Below are positions 42,857 to 54,418 of a stretch of DNA of 64,000 bases, piece after piece; the first letter of the stretch is position 1, and each line of letters opens with the position of its first letter. The translations under genes and the position numbers were made by a program. A model generated the notes under the pieces. The model did no database searches. It was not told the origin of the DNA and saw nothing but the letters and a program-made list of their open reading frames with translations. Where the stretch lies: NCBI GenBank assembly GCA_004335635.1, contig QAXH01005980.1, forward strand, positions 46,521 through 110,520, given 5' to 3'. The stretch comes from Chloromonas sp. AAM2 (Eukaryota; Chlorophyta; Chlorophyceae; Chlamydomonadales; Chlamydomonadaceae).

Positions 42857-44963
42857 AGGGTGACGTGGTGTTGGCATGCTCAGGTGTACTGGCTGGGATA
42901 TGCGATGGAGCATGTGTGGGTGAAGTGATGGCCAAAAAAAAAGAAGTTTGCCAGTTCTGGGACAGTTTTGGGACTGTCCCTGAAACCTGTGTGTGTCCGC
43001 AAAAACACTGTTTGAGAGTGTGTGTGTGTGTGTGTGCGCGTGTGTGTGTGTGGGTTAACCACATGCAGGGTGAACCTCGGAGTGAACACACAGTACAACC
43101 AGTCACACTACCACAAGTGAAATTGTCCCAGAACTGGCAAACTTCTTTTTTTTCCCCACCAGGGGTGCAAGCATAACAATGCGATTACTTGTACCAAGCA
43201 GTGCTTGCTGGACCGAAGGCTGTAAGATGCTACATGTTGGGTCAGAGGCACAAGCAGGGGCCATGCGTGCCCCACCCGTTGGATTGCTTGGGTTGCAAAT
43301 GACGACCATCTTGGGCGGTTTTGGCCGCAGCAGAGCACTCCTGAGCCAGTGTATGTCCGGGTGCAGGGTCGCGGGGTCACACTCGCCCCACACAATGTTA
43401 GAGCCACCGCCCGTCTGGGTGATGGTCTGGGTAGCAACAGTCACCAAAACTCACACTCACATGCTAGGGTCAAGCAAGAAGGAATTTTGCCACCCACACC
43501 ACGTCATACTTGGCCACACCAGGCAAGGCTGCATCACCAATCGTTTTACTACGTAAGCCTGGGTGTGCAACAATTGGACATGATGCAGTGGTGCACATGC
43601 AGTGCAGCAGGATGAAGCACGTAACAATATGTGGTAATGTGGAACACGCAATGTCATGTGATCCAGGCCGCTGCTCATAACAGGTATGGCTGCAGCCGCT
43701 AGCTAGTCCATTTTTGCTTACACGTTCTTGCTCACACATCGACCACAGACCGTGTCTGCTGTGTTTTGGCCTGCCATCCGCTCATGTGCCCTACCCATGT
43801 GCCCCTCGTGCCCCACCATGAGGTGGTCAAAGTACACAGGCCTGAACAGCACTACCGAGTCCCCCTCGTCCACAAGCGTAAGCACAAGGTTCACAAACGC
43901 CTGGTTGGCGCCGTGCGTGATGCATATGTCGTGCTGCAGGAGCAGAGCAGTCACCTCCATCAGATGTATCTTGTACAGGCGTGACGCCCTTTACAGCCAG
44001 TCCAAACTGCAGAGCACGTCTCGATTAAGATATCGGTACTGTGTGTTGGTGGTACGACCCCAAGTCGCAGGGCACTGACATGTACAAGAATGGTAACACA
44101 GAAGCAAGCCGCACCTGTGGTAGGCCATTTTGTGTTGCCACCTTCTCCCTCAGAGCTGCCCTCAGCTCCAGCATTCCCTCGTTGGGCCCTGCAAACACAC
44201 ACTGATTCTCACTGCCAAACCACCATCTTGATGGGCTCGGTCTGGCAACCATGTGGTGTGCACAGGCCAGTGATGCAAGCATCTGCAATAAGTGGTTCGA
44301 TGCAGGATGCAGGGCATGCGCTCATACCGTATAGGCTAGTGCTGGGTAATCTGATGGCCGCCTCCGCTGCATCAAGTGCTTCTGGAGGGGGCGTCCTGCA
44401 GGCATGGGCTGGTGGTTCATAACGTGCTGCATAAGCGTTTGTTGCATCTCAAGGTGGTCAGGGGTAGGCAAGACAGTGTATGGGGCCTCTTTGCAGCTAT
44501 TTGCTCAGCATGCACAGCTCGTGTAAGAGGACAAGCGTGTTGTGTGCGCTTGATCTGCTGGTTTATAAGCATGTCAAGCTTGTACGGCAAGTCTCTTTGT
44601 CAATGCGTCCCCAGGCAGACATGTTGGACGAGCGGCTGTCAGAGCGCAGTCTGTCTTCAGAATTCCCAAGGCTTACCAGTACACCACGCCTTGAGCAAGG
44701 CTGATCACATCTGGTCGCAATGCCATCAGCTTGCGTGTCAATTCAATCACGGGCTTATCTGTTGCTAGAATTCGGCGTGACACCTGTGACAGATGATGCA
44801 CCCACACTTTGTGTTCCTTTCCTTTGGAACGACAACTTGCCAGCTCTTTATGCAGTGTTGAGGGCCATTCCTGCCTCAGCCTGCTTGATGCAATGCTGAC
44901 ATCACATGTGCCAGCTTTTCGCACCTTGGGCTGACCAGGCATCCTCTCTATTTGGTCAGCCAT
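41069..44963 (-). CDS. PLP-dependent aminotransferase, ISS1/VAS1-like (class I fold)
   Basis: In Arabidopsis ISS1/VAS1 transfers the amino group of methionine to aromatic 2-oxoacids and tunes auxin and ethylene precursors; the algal role is inferred. Exons (minus): 44963-44677, 44395-44328, 44188-44115, 43933-43817, 43426-43276, 42763-42600, 42198-42094, 41888-41828, 41391-41069. They give about 449 residues in phase. Clear landmarks are LAQGVVYWTPPPEAL, YGPNEGM, THGANQAFVNLVLTL, ICNPSNPTGG, VVDETYEDF, HIFSFSK (PLP Lys287), AYGMMGWRVGYIAYMA, GGEGAIYFWARLPHG and LVPGSSCAAPGWVRCSFG. The GVVYW and GEGAIY signatures point to the ISS1/VAS1 branch. About 13 residues (WITERV region in Arabidopsis) are missing between the last two exons. 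A minus-strand stretch near 41595-41570 (GLWFTDKEGQ) resembles it but does not fit the phase. The first exon may contain an unrecognised intron before RRILATDKP. The gene is divergent from the uL18c gene. Confidence 0.88.
42817..42852. repeat. (GT)n microsatellite
   Basis: About 17 GT units, in the aminotransferase intron about 55 bp upstream (coding-strand sense) of the exon starting at 42763. Confidence 0.95.
42933..43153. mobile_element. Complete inverted-repeat element carrying a GT microsatellite
   Basis: The left end is an A run then GAAGTTTGCCAGTTCTGGGA followed by CAGTTTT. The right end is AATTGTCCCAGAACTGGCAA followed by ACTTC and a T run. These are about 28-bp inverted termini, almost perfect apart from the homopolymer. 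Between them are a GGACTGTCCC palindrome and a (GT)n tract with GC interruptions (43017-43053). The element is 221 bp with no coding capacity. It lies in the aminotransferase intron between exons 43426-43276 and 42763-42600. No target duplication could be fixed because both ends fade into homopolymers. Confidence 0.75.
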
Positions 44964-45146
44964 TGCTGCTTGAAGCCAAAGAATACAAAGGCCAAGAAAG
45001 AATCCTGTGGCAGACAAGGAACGACAGGGGAGGAAGGTGAAGGAGAACGACGAACCAATTTACCAACTGCTTTACCTGACAAAACTGCCCGGCTTGTGGC
45101 ATCACTTCCTGGCGGCATGGCTGACATTGCGAAGCTATCAATCAAA
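44964..45146. promoter_or_regulatory. Bidirectional promoter region, aminotransferase / uL18c
   Basis: The start codons of the two divergent genes are about 150-180 bp apart, depending on which Met of uL18c is used. Both promoters must lie here. No specific motif was identified. Confidence 0.45.
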
Positions 45147-46447
45147 ATGCAGTCCGCTATTCGTGCTCCTGTGGCCTCCAGGATGCAGGCAACCCGGCCA
45201 GGTATGCACCGGCTTGTTGCAAGCGATTGATGATGCATCGGCTCGTGCAGTTTGTTTCTGCTGGAATCAAACGAGTTACCATCCAATGTGCGTTCTGCAT
45301 TGCAGTGAGCCGTGCTTTCACCGTCGCGGTTGAGGCCAAGGCAGTGTCTCGCAAGGCTGCGACCCAGTCTCGCCATGCTCGCCTTCGGCAAAAGGTAAGG
45401 TGATGTCCTGATGTTTTTGTTTGCTCGATTACCTTTCTGACCACATGCTGCGGCCTGTACTGCAGCTGTCTGGAACCCCAGAGCGGCCGCGATTGGCAGT
45501 GTACCGGTCACACGAGCACATCTACGCTCAGGTCAGTTGTATGGGGAGGCGCTTCACGATAGGCAGGATGCGGCATGCAGGGCCACCCGGACCGCACACC
45601 AGCTTTTTCCATGCAATTTGCACGGTGTGCAGGTTATCGATGACACCAAGGGCCACACTTTGGCAGCTGCAAGCACTTTGATGAAGGACATCAAGGAGTC
45701 CATCGAGTCTGGCGCCAACAAGGTGAGTGTCCGCAACGTGCATGGGGTGCTTTGCAGTTCAGCAGCATGCGGCACTCACAACCAAGGCTAGTTCGTCCTT
45801 GAGCCCAGCAACCTCTCATCGACCACGCCAGTGGCAGCACCTTCTCTTATCATCAGCCGCTGTGCTCGCCAAGCTCAGACTTGAGGTTCTTAGGCGAACG
45901 TAGACCACCAGCTGTGCGCAACCTCAACACCACCTGCATACCAGGTGCAGCGCTGACCTTGTTGGCCATAACCACACGTCGTGTGCACTGCTCACCTGTT
46001 TTGTAGGCTGCTGCTGAGGCAGTGGGCAAGAAAATCGCTGAGTTGTGCTCAGCCAAGAACATCACAAAGGTTGCATTTGACCGGGGAGGAAATGTGTACA
46101 CCGGCCGCGTCCAGGTGAACAAAACAACACAGGGGCACAGCTTGAGCAGGGGGGTTATTGAAGCAGAATATCCAAATGATGCATGACCCACTGGCTGGGC
46201 CAATGGATGTCGCGCACAGCAGTTGGAGGATGTGTCAACATGCAGCATGCATGGTTGGATTCACCACTACCTGTTATCCTCGTGCCTCATATGACGTCCA
46301 GCCAATAGACTGATTGATTGCTGCAACCTTTGCACTGAATAGTAAGCACCGACGGATGCCACTGCTCCTGGTAATGCATTTTTCACGTTTGTTTTGCACA
46401 CGCAGGCTGTGGCGGAGAGCGCCCGCGCTGCTGGTCTGCTTTTCTAA
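45147..46447 (+). CDS. RPL18: Plastid large-subunit ribosomal protein uL18c, nuclear-encoded
   Basis: Binds 5S rRNA in the central protuberance of the chloroplast 50S subunit. Exons 45147-45201, 45306-45394, 45466-45531, 45633-45722, 46007-46114 and 46406-46447 give 149 residues in phase. The mature part shows [59 protein letters not shown] and the ending ARAAGLLF. The order and the GRVxxxAESARxAGL end are those of bacterial L18. The N-terminus ([14 protein letters not shown]) is a typical algal transit peptide: Ala/Arg/Ser-rich without acids. An upstream in-frame Met at 45117 (MADIAKLSIK) would add ten residues and cannot be excluded. A TGTAA at 46810-46814 is a possible poly(A) signal. It is convergent with the CFAP52-type gene. 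Confidence 0.93.
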
Positions 46448-47700
46448 GTAGAAACACACATGGCTCGACCCACAAACGGTTGAAACCACCCAGTGCTGGT
46501 GGCTACAAGTCAAATGAACTGCAGCCTCATATAAGCTGGTGCTGCTTCTCTCCATGCTGCATGAGGCCATGCAGGCACCCATAGGTTGACGAGCAATGCA
46601 CATGCTTAATGGTCTGGACGCATTCGAATCAGGAGCCAGCATGGGTCATCATTCGTTGACCTCCTGTTAGCCAGGATGTGCTGCAGCCAGTACACTTGCT
46701 CACTCGAAGCAAATTTTGAACCCATGGCTGTATGCACAGACTACCTTTCTATCATCCTTCACCAACCCTTACTGACATTGAACTCGCTGGAGTTTTGAAT
46801 GTTACCCAGTGTAACGTATCATTCGTGCTCTGCCGTCCCACGTTTAGTACAGTGGTAGAAATCATGTTAACTCGGATTTGTATATTTCACTTTCACTCAT
46901 CACAGTGGCAAGGTAGTCAATGTTGGCAATGCAGCGATGCAGGTGTCAAACGCTAGCCAGCTGGAGGTGACAGTGCACACATAACAGCAGGTGCCATCAG
47001 TCTCTCTAGTCGGATTGCACAAGGCGTCGGCCAGGCAGGTGCTGCTCTCATCTGCAGCTGCAGTATAGTGGTAGTCGGGAACTTAACCAAGGCATCCACG
47101 ATTACCCGAGGTGTACGCATACCTTTGAACTCCACCCAAACTCCACCCTTGGCCAGGATCACAGTCAGGCTGACAGCTGCACACCAGCCCCAGGTCCGCA
47201 TCACGAATGCGAGGATGATATCATCAAGGCAAGCACGAAGCACAAGCAACTCTCAACACGGCAGAGCGGGTGACAGCAGCCGTGCGCATCGGATTGCTGT
47301 CTACTACGCAAGGGAAGGTAAGATAGGGCTGCTTCAGTATCAGTAAATGCCAAAGTCTGACGACAGGCCTCCTGAGGCATCAGTGGGTCTCAATTTCTGC
47401 TCTTGCTTCTGATGGTGCGGACAGGCACATAGCTGGCTTAGAGCTGGCAATTGCAACACGCGCATCTACAACCTTGTTGTGACGACAAGGGTTGGCCTGA
47501 CAATCAGCACTTCTACGTGCTCACAGTGACAGTCAGCCCTTGGCCTGCCACCTCACTCATAACAACCAGGACTGGAACGTGTTGGGCTCAATCAGCCAGT
47601 CGCTACCAGCGTCACTTTGACATGTTCACAAGACCCGACTTCTCCAATGCCAGTAAGGCCTTGCCTCCCCACTTGGCCTGTATATGGACGTACGCCTGTC
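46448..47700. other. Convergent spacer, uL18c / CFAP52-type
   Basis: No exon was recognised. The region should hold both 3' UTRs, including TGTAA at 46810-46814 for uL18c. No clear signal was found for the minus-strand gene. Confidence 0.5.
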
Positions 47701-50700
47701 TTACGGCTGCCAGATCCCCACACACCCGTCCGCTGCCCCGGACAGCAGGGCGCCACTGGGGTGGAACAGCAGCGCGTTGACGGGACCTGTATGCACCGTG
47801 CCTGTGGCCAGCGGTGTGCAGCTCACGGCGTCGGCAGTGCACCGCAAGTCCCACAGCTTGACTGCGCAGTCAGCTCCGCCTACACAAAACGATACCACAT
47901 GTGCATACACACTCTCTAAGACTTTGCTGAGACTGGCTTACAGTTTCAATGTGACATTGCATTACAACAGAGGGCAGTGATACAGGCAATTCGTGGACTT
48001 CAGGTCGCATTTAAAAAAAATGCTTCTTTTTTTTGACAGGTTAGCAGCTGAAGAACAAACCATTACCTGCTAGCCATAGATAAGCTCGCCCTGGACAATA
48101 CTATGGCTTGCCTAGCCGTCTCAGCATTTTGCAGTTTGGGCTTAGCTTTTACATCAGCAATGCCCATACTAGCCAGCATCACACGCACCTGTTGCTATGA
48201 GTGAGCTGTTCGGGGCTGCAGCCACGCTGCCAATGTTGCCTTCGTGTGCCGCTGAGATGGTGAGCACCGCGTCCGGCAGCCGCAGGTCCCATACGGTCAC
48301 ATGCTTCTCATGACCGACGGACACCAGGGTGACCTGCATGTGATGCACTTGTTGCGTGTTTTACCAGCATGCTCAGCCATGCCAGCCATCGCTGACTGGT
48401 CACCAATCTTTTGCGGTGATATTGCCAGCTGCCGCCGCTGCTCTATCTTGTGATTCTGCGATGTAAGTGGGCACCTATATAGAAATGGTTGGGCAAGTAT
48501 GCGTGTGCTGCCAACAAACATAACCGGATGAGCGCCAAAACTCAGCAGGCCAAGGTGAAAACACAATGCACGTGCCTACCTGGTCTGGGCATGCAGCCAC
48601 TGCACGCATGGGCGTGGACAGGCGCCAGGTGGCCCTGCACTTTTGTGTGTTCATGTCCCATGCACTGAGCGAGTGGTCCTCACAGGCAGCCACGAGGTGG
48701 TTGTCATCCGCCAGGATAGTTAGGTGGTTGATGCGGCTTCCGTGCAGCTTCATGTGGCCCACCATCTCACGTGATCGCATGTTCCACACACGCATCTGCG
48801 AGAAACGGATAAGCATGGGTTGCCACGAGAGTGGCTTTCCCCCCAGATGTTATAGGCCCGTAAACTTTGACTGTTTGCTGTGTGCTGCATGCAAGAGGAT
48901 CCTCGACTGGCCGTACCCTGGGTGGCGCCCTTACAGAATACGAACGGTATGCTGATGTGCAACCGATGAGGTGTTGCAACCACACCCATGCGGCATCCTA
49001 CCCCATGCTCATCTTGGCATGCCCTGCCCCATGCCCAGCCTCACCTCCCCACCCATGCCTCCTGTCGCCATGACATGCCCCCGGTGTGCGATCTCCACCG
49101 CAGTGACCCCGCATGAGTGAGCGAAGGCATGGGCCCCGGGCAGTGTCCACATGCACTGCGTGTTGCCCCGCGCCCCCGCAGGCGCGCCCTTTGCGGGCTC
49201 CCCGTCCGCCTGCAGAGCGTGTCCCCGCAAGCTCCCGTCCGCCCACCCCGATACTGCCATGCCACCATGCATGGCCAGGCTCAGCGGCTGACCCACGCCC
49301 GGGTCACACTGGATCACTTGACGTAAACCATGGTCCTGCAAGTTAGTAGGCAGTGAAAGGTGACTAAATCTTGTGAAGCACTGCCAGAACAACACTGTAC
49401 TTTCTGTACTGAATGTGCATCTTGGCATCTGTACCGTGTGTGCATGTTGTATGCAGGCAATGAGCTTGTGGGCCTTACCAGCAGTTGACCCTGGCAGCAT
49501 GTGATAGGTTGTTAGGATTAGCATGCAGTGATTGGTTGTCAAGTCTTGTAAAGCATGCGTGCATCTTGGCACCTGGTCTATGTGTGCATAATGTATGCAG
49601 GCCCAGCAGCAAGCCGTTTCAGCACGTGCTAGGTTGTTGGAATTCAAGCAGTATTCCCAAGCCCGCTCAACCCGATCTGCCTCACACGCACCTTGACATC
49701 AAAGATGGTAATGCGGCCATCCGCGCCCACCGCCCCGTATACACCCGGCGTATGGGGTGTGGCTGCCAGGCCAGAGATGGGCGCCCCCGGACCCTGGCAT
49801 ATGGGCGACACACTGAACGCACCGCTGGCAACCCTGCAGAGGGGACAGGCAGGCAGACAGCGAGCACTGGTGGGGCAGGCGGGCACGTGACGGGGATCAA
49901 TCTATTACCCAAGTATGGACATGTCACTTTCCATTTCCCCCCTCTTCCCCCTTGTTCAGCTAGCTCAGCCAAAGTGAGAGCATTGTGTAAAGGTCAAATT
50001 CAAGCTGTGAAGCGTGCGGTATGCGAAGGTGCTGGAGATTCAATGCGTGGTAAATACAGAGGTGGTGGCGTTGTGTTGGACATGTCGTCAAGACAGTTTT
50101 GCATGGAAGACGTGCATATGAGACCCATTTTCTGACCGTCCCAGACTGACCCAAAAGCTCAACCCGAAGCCAATACACTCATAACATGCATACATTTCTG
50201 TCGCAAACTTAAGGTGTGAAAAGTATGATGTGAAGACGTGTGTTCAGGGTATGCCACGTGCCCCACCTCCATATGCTTCCCTCTGCAGTGCCCACAACGA
50301 GCGCAGACCCGTCCATGTTCGGTGTAAGGGAGGTGATGGCGCCGGGGACGGTCACGAAGGGGCGCATGTCCCGCCACATGTGGTCATTGGACAGCAGGGT
50401 TATGCTGCCGTCGCCACCGCCCACCAATAAGCGGCCTGACGAGGACAGGACCTGCAGCAACAACACGAGCACACGGACCACCAACCTGGTTCTCCCTAGT
50501 AATCATACAGCTGTGACATGAACGCCTGCCTTGCTTTCCTGGTCTGGCTACATGTCTTGCTGGTTGTTGGGTCACATGGGGCAGGCAAGGGGCCGTGCGT
50601 TTGGCATGGCAATGAGGTTCACAGAGCCTTAAAGCATTCTGTTCAAGTGTGAGTTTGATGCGCGTCTGATGGAATCTGTAGCTATTTCCTGTGCCAATTG

Positions 50701-53700
50701 TGAGTCACATGTACAGCACATGCCACTTGTGAGTGGAGGCCTTCCGTTGGTGTTGAGGTTGCCTCCATTGCTGCACAGCAGGTGAGACGTTCTGTCCTTA
50801 AACTGCTCAATGCAGTGTGAAGAGCGCCGGCCTTTTGCCTACCATTGCTCCCACACCGTTGCTGCATGCGGGGTGTGTGAGCTGCACTGCGGCCCTGAGC
50901 ACGTTGACTGTCACCACATCTCCAGAGGCAGTGCCCGCATACAGCCACTGGCCGTCGGTGCTGAACACAAGCGTGGTGTACTGCCGGCGCACGCTGCCTG
51001 TGCACACGAGCAGGGCATGATTGTGTGCAGCTGTGTGGACTGTTGCGCTGTCTTGTGCAGTGTGACACGGACAGGATCAACTCTCTGGCTGCTGCTTCAC
51101 GGCCCAAAAACATACAGGACAGTGCAGGCCCAGCCAGTTGATCAGAACCTAAAGTGCGCACACGAACAAGGCATTATTTTGTGCTGTGTGCAGCAGCTTG
51201 GCACGCTGCCTGTGCGTGACCAAGTGTGCAGGTGCTCTTGCACGGGTTGGTGCCGCATGTGAAGGCATGAAACATCGCTCTCGTGGTGTGCGGCAGCAGT
51301 CTACTTAGGCAAAAAGAAGTGCGAGGCTGAGTATGTGGCTTGCAGTTTCTTGTTCAGTGTGAGAGCAGGGTGTGAGATGCATTTAGATGGAGCACGGCAG
51401 GCTACTGTAAACATGCTGATGGCTGCGTGTCAACGCCAGCAGGCGGTCTGTGGTTAGTGACTCGCTACTTGTGACTTACGGAACACCGGGCTAGAATGTG
51501 ACATTGCGCTGGCATGGCTGCTGAAATGGGGCATGTGGCAGCGGTTGCAAGGAGCGGTTGCACGGGGATCAAAGGGTTACGCCTGTCATTGATCATGTGT
51601 GCTGAGCCATGAGTGGGCGGTGTCCTGCCCACCTGCCACCACCGGTTTCAGAGAGAGCATGCCGGTGTATGGGTTGAGCGAGAACAGCACCATCTCATGG
51701 CCAAATGCCACGGCAAAGGAGTACACATCGCCTGCGCTGGGAGCAAACGCCGAGGCACTCACCCTCTGCGAGCACACAGGCGTGGGTGGGCATGCCATTT
51801 TGGTCCAGTCCAAACACAGGACTGCGCGCCTAACAACTGCTGGCAATCCATCATTGAAGACAGTGAACATCTCAAGCGGGGAACTTCAAACCAGCATGCG
51901 ACTAGTAATCACCTACCATACCACTATGAACGTGAATGAAACGTTTGTTTGATATGTCATGCCAACATTGGATTACCCTTTCAGGCTGTGTGCAAAGCAG
52001 TGGGTGTCAAGGCAAAGTTCCAATTCTGTCTTGTTACCCCTTCCTCCCAGCACCTTGCCATATTCCAGTACGTGCTTTGCAACAATCTTTCCCGTGGATG
52101 TGTCGAGCACGAACAGGTGTTGATCTCTGCGAACGAAGCACGGCAAGAAATCCAGGGTTTCACGAAAAGCCATGCAATTCATGTACGCTGGAGTTCCCTG
52201 GGTGGAAGCTGATTGGCTGGCTTGCTGGCTGGCTGATTGGCTGCCTGACCGGCTGGCTGGCTGATTGGCTGCCTGACCGGCTGGCTTGCTGGCTGGCTGA
52301 TTGGCTGCCTGACCGGCTGGCTGGCTGATTGGCTGCCTGGCTGGCTGATTGGCGATTGGCTGGCTGACTGTCTGGCTGACCGACTGGCTGATTGGCTGGC
52401 TGCCTGACTAGCTGCCTGAGTGGCTGAGTGGCTGGCTGGTTGGCTGACTGACCGGCTGACTGGTTGACTACAGCTTGCACACGTGTGCTCACTTTTCGCT
52501 CCCCACTGTGAGCAGCAGCTTATCGTCCTGTGAGAAGGTGAGGCCCAGCACCTCATGGTCGTGCTCGGAGAACCTGCAAGGCAGGCAGAGCAACCTACTT
52601 AAACACCTGTCACAGGCTAGCATGCCCAGAATGCAATTCTTGCATAAGCGCGTACATGTCCTGGTATGCATCTACAAGCCTCCTTGTCATCCACTTAATG
52701 CCACCCTTCCAGGTCACATCATGAACCTCTCCACCGTCCGCCAACGGATTGTCCAGCTCATATATTGTGTTTTTGGCCACTCTGCCTGTATCCCCAACTA
52801 TCCCTTCCTCCTCTTTTCTGCTCTCAATTTGTGCTGTCCTTGTCCTGCTTCGCTCCTGATGCAACCTTTGTTACCAGCCAGGCCTTTCACAGCCCTGAAT
52901 CTTCTCCGCCTCTCCTAAACTCTCTCCTCCTCTCCGCCCTCGCCTGCCGATCCCATCATGCAGCATGCCATACGTGCACGAGCGAGCGGTTCAGATGGTT
53001 GCAATGCAGTGCCCAACGAAGCGCTGCGGCTGTCTCAGTCGGGGGGTGGAGGGCTTGGCCACCTCCCCAAGGAGGTGGGTGGCCATACGTGCACGAGCAT
53101 GTGAGCTTTCTCTTGTACAGGTACAAAACATTTTTTGTCGATTTGTTGCTTCGCACACTCCCTTGTCCTGCTGATATGCATGCTCCGCCTTCAACCTGTT
53201 CGTGACCCTGACCATCCCTCGCCTGCCGCTCCTGCCCGCCTCCCACCTGGTGAGCACCTGGCCTGACTGCGCATCCCACAGCAGCACATCCGCATTGCGC
53301 CCTGACTGGGCACTCGCAACAAACTGACCGGCGTGCTGCAAACGGACACCAGCAGCACACTTGCATGTCACCACCACAGGCAGCATGCGAGCAGCTGATG
53401 CACGTTCTGCATGCTGAGTTCCATGGTTGACAACTTTATCGCCATGTTCAACTGTCTCTGGCCTCGCCAGGCCTTGGGTTCGTGCGTTCAGATGTGCCAC
53501 TATCCAGGCTTTCACCCTGTTTCACCCTGCCTGTATCCCTAAGCATCCCTTCCTCCTCTTTTCTGCTCTCAATTTGTGAGGCGGGTGGCCACTATCCAGA
53601 CAGATCCCATGGCTTGTGTGTTTCACTTCACTACGTGATCACAGACAGAGTGTGTGAAACATCGCTTTTTCTCCCCTTCCCATGTTTCGCAGCGCATTGA

Positions 53701-54418
53701 AACTGACCTTTGCTGTCTGTGCCTGAACGGATGTGCGCCCTATGCCTCTTGTGGCATACCTGCTGTGCTGTGTGTTGCCCACTGCCATGCATCCATGCAT
53801 CGGGAATCAGCGCTTACCGACAAATCAAAGGCTGTGATGTTGTCATCGTGTCCTCTCAAGAAGCGTTGCTGCCTGCAGTCCTCCTGTGACAGGTACAACA
53901 CAAGCTTTTCACATGTGGCTGCTCGCATGTTTGTACCAGGCAGCCATGCTGTCGGTTCATGTCATAGCTGATGTGCCTGCTGCTCGGTGCCAGTAGCCCA
54001 GGCGCTGACGAGACTCTTAGAAGTGCAGCCATGCACATGTGCTCGTGAAAACTTCCAAACAACACGCTTTCCGATGTTGTAAGGCACAGCCATACCGCCA
54101 TTGTCAGCAGCTGCTTAATGCCAACGAACATGGCATTGACGTTCTTGTGTGCCGCGGTTCTCGAAGAAACATGCTAGTTTCCCAGCGCACCTCGTCCACC
54201 ACGATGATTTGGCAGCCGCTCACGTACATAATCCTCCCAGCATTGCATGTATGCGCCCGGACAAACCCAGGCGCTCCATTGTGGCCTTGCAAATGATTGA
54301 GCGGCAGCGTCATTGAACCTTGGACAGTTGAGTATTCAATAAGAGAAGAGATGCCTGAGCGAGAGCAGGTGACCAGAACTCTACAATGCCGCGCAGTCGC
54401 CAGCGTCAAGTACCCCAT
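47701..54418 (-). CDS. CFAP52: WD40 cilium protein, CFAP52/WDR16 type
   Basis: CFAP52 is a microtubule inner protein of ciliary doublets. Exons (minus): 54418-54191, 53883-53818, 53335-53247, 52573-52493, 52126-52072, 51765-51633, 50997-50855, 50451-50267, 49833-49692, 49335-49045, 48795-48580, 48333-48189, 47879-47701. They give 650 residues in phase, close to animal CFAP52 (about 620). Segment by segment it follows CFAP52: GRIMYVSGCQIIVV then FLRGHDDNITAFDLS; FVASAQSGRNADVLLWDAQSG; HDHEVLGLTFSQDDKLLLTVG; WLYAGTASGDVVTVN; GRLLVGGGDGSI with ITSLTPNMDGSALVVGT; SGWADGSLRGHAL; GVTAVEIAHRGHVMATGG; and final repeats ending KLWDLR and GAADGCVGIW. This is two seven-bladed propellers' worth of repeats. 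A paralogue rather than the true orthologue is possible. The start is tentative: Met 54418 or 54313, and a separate open exon-like segment at 54920-54808 might be an upstream exon, though its phase does not join. Confidence 0.75.
52200..52465. repeat. GGCTGGCTGATTGGCTGCCTGACC minisatellite
   Basis: About 265 bp built from 4-bp GGCT/GACC/GATT steps organised in a higher-order unit near 40 bp, repeated at about 52225, 52265 and 52305 and then decaying. It sits in the CFAP52-type intron between exons 52573-52493 and 52126-52072. The minus frame reads Ser/Gln/Pro/Ala repeats but is not coding. Confidence 0.9.
53009..53083 (+). repeat. Dispersed repeat, copy shared with 55447-55526
   Basis: Both copies contain GCGCTGCGGCTGTCTCA, TCGGGGGGTGGAGGGCTTGG and CTCCCCAAGGAGG-GGGTGGCCA, with about 90% identity by eye. 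The CCTCCCCAAGGAGG part is a near-palindrome. Confidence 0.8.

Noticed and set aside
49009..50135. Long overlapping frames on both strands (212 aa minus, 216 aa plus)
   Set aside because: The minus frame includes the real exon 49335-49045, and the plus frame is its antisense or intronic shadow. Neither is a separate gene.
52160..52556. Ser/Gln/Pro/Ala-repeat open frames on the minus strand
   Set aside because: They are translations of an intronic GGCT/GACC minisatellite. The true exons of the CFAP52-type gene end at 52493 and resume at 52126.
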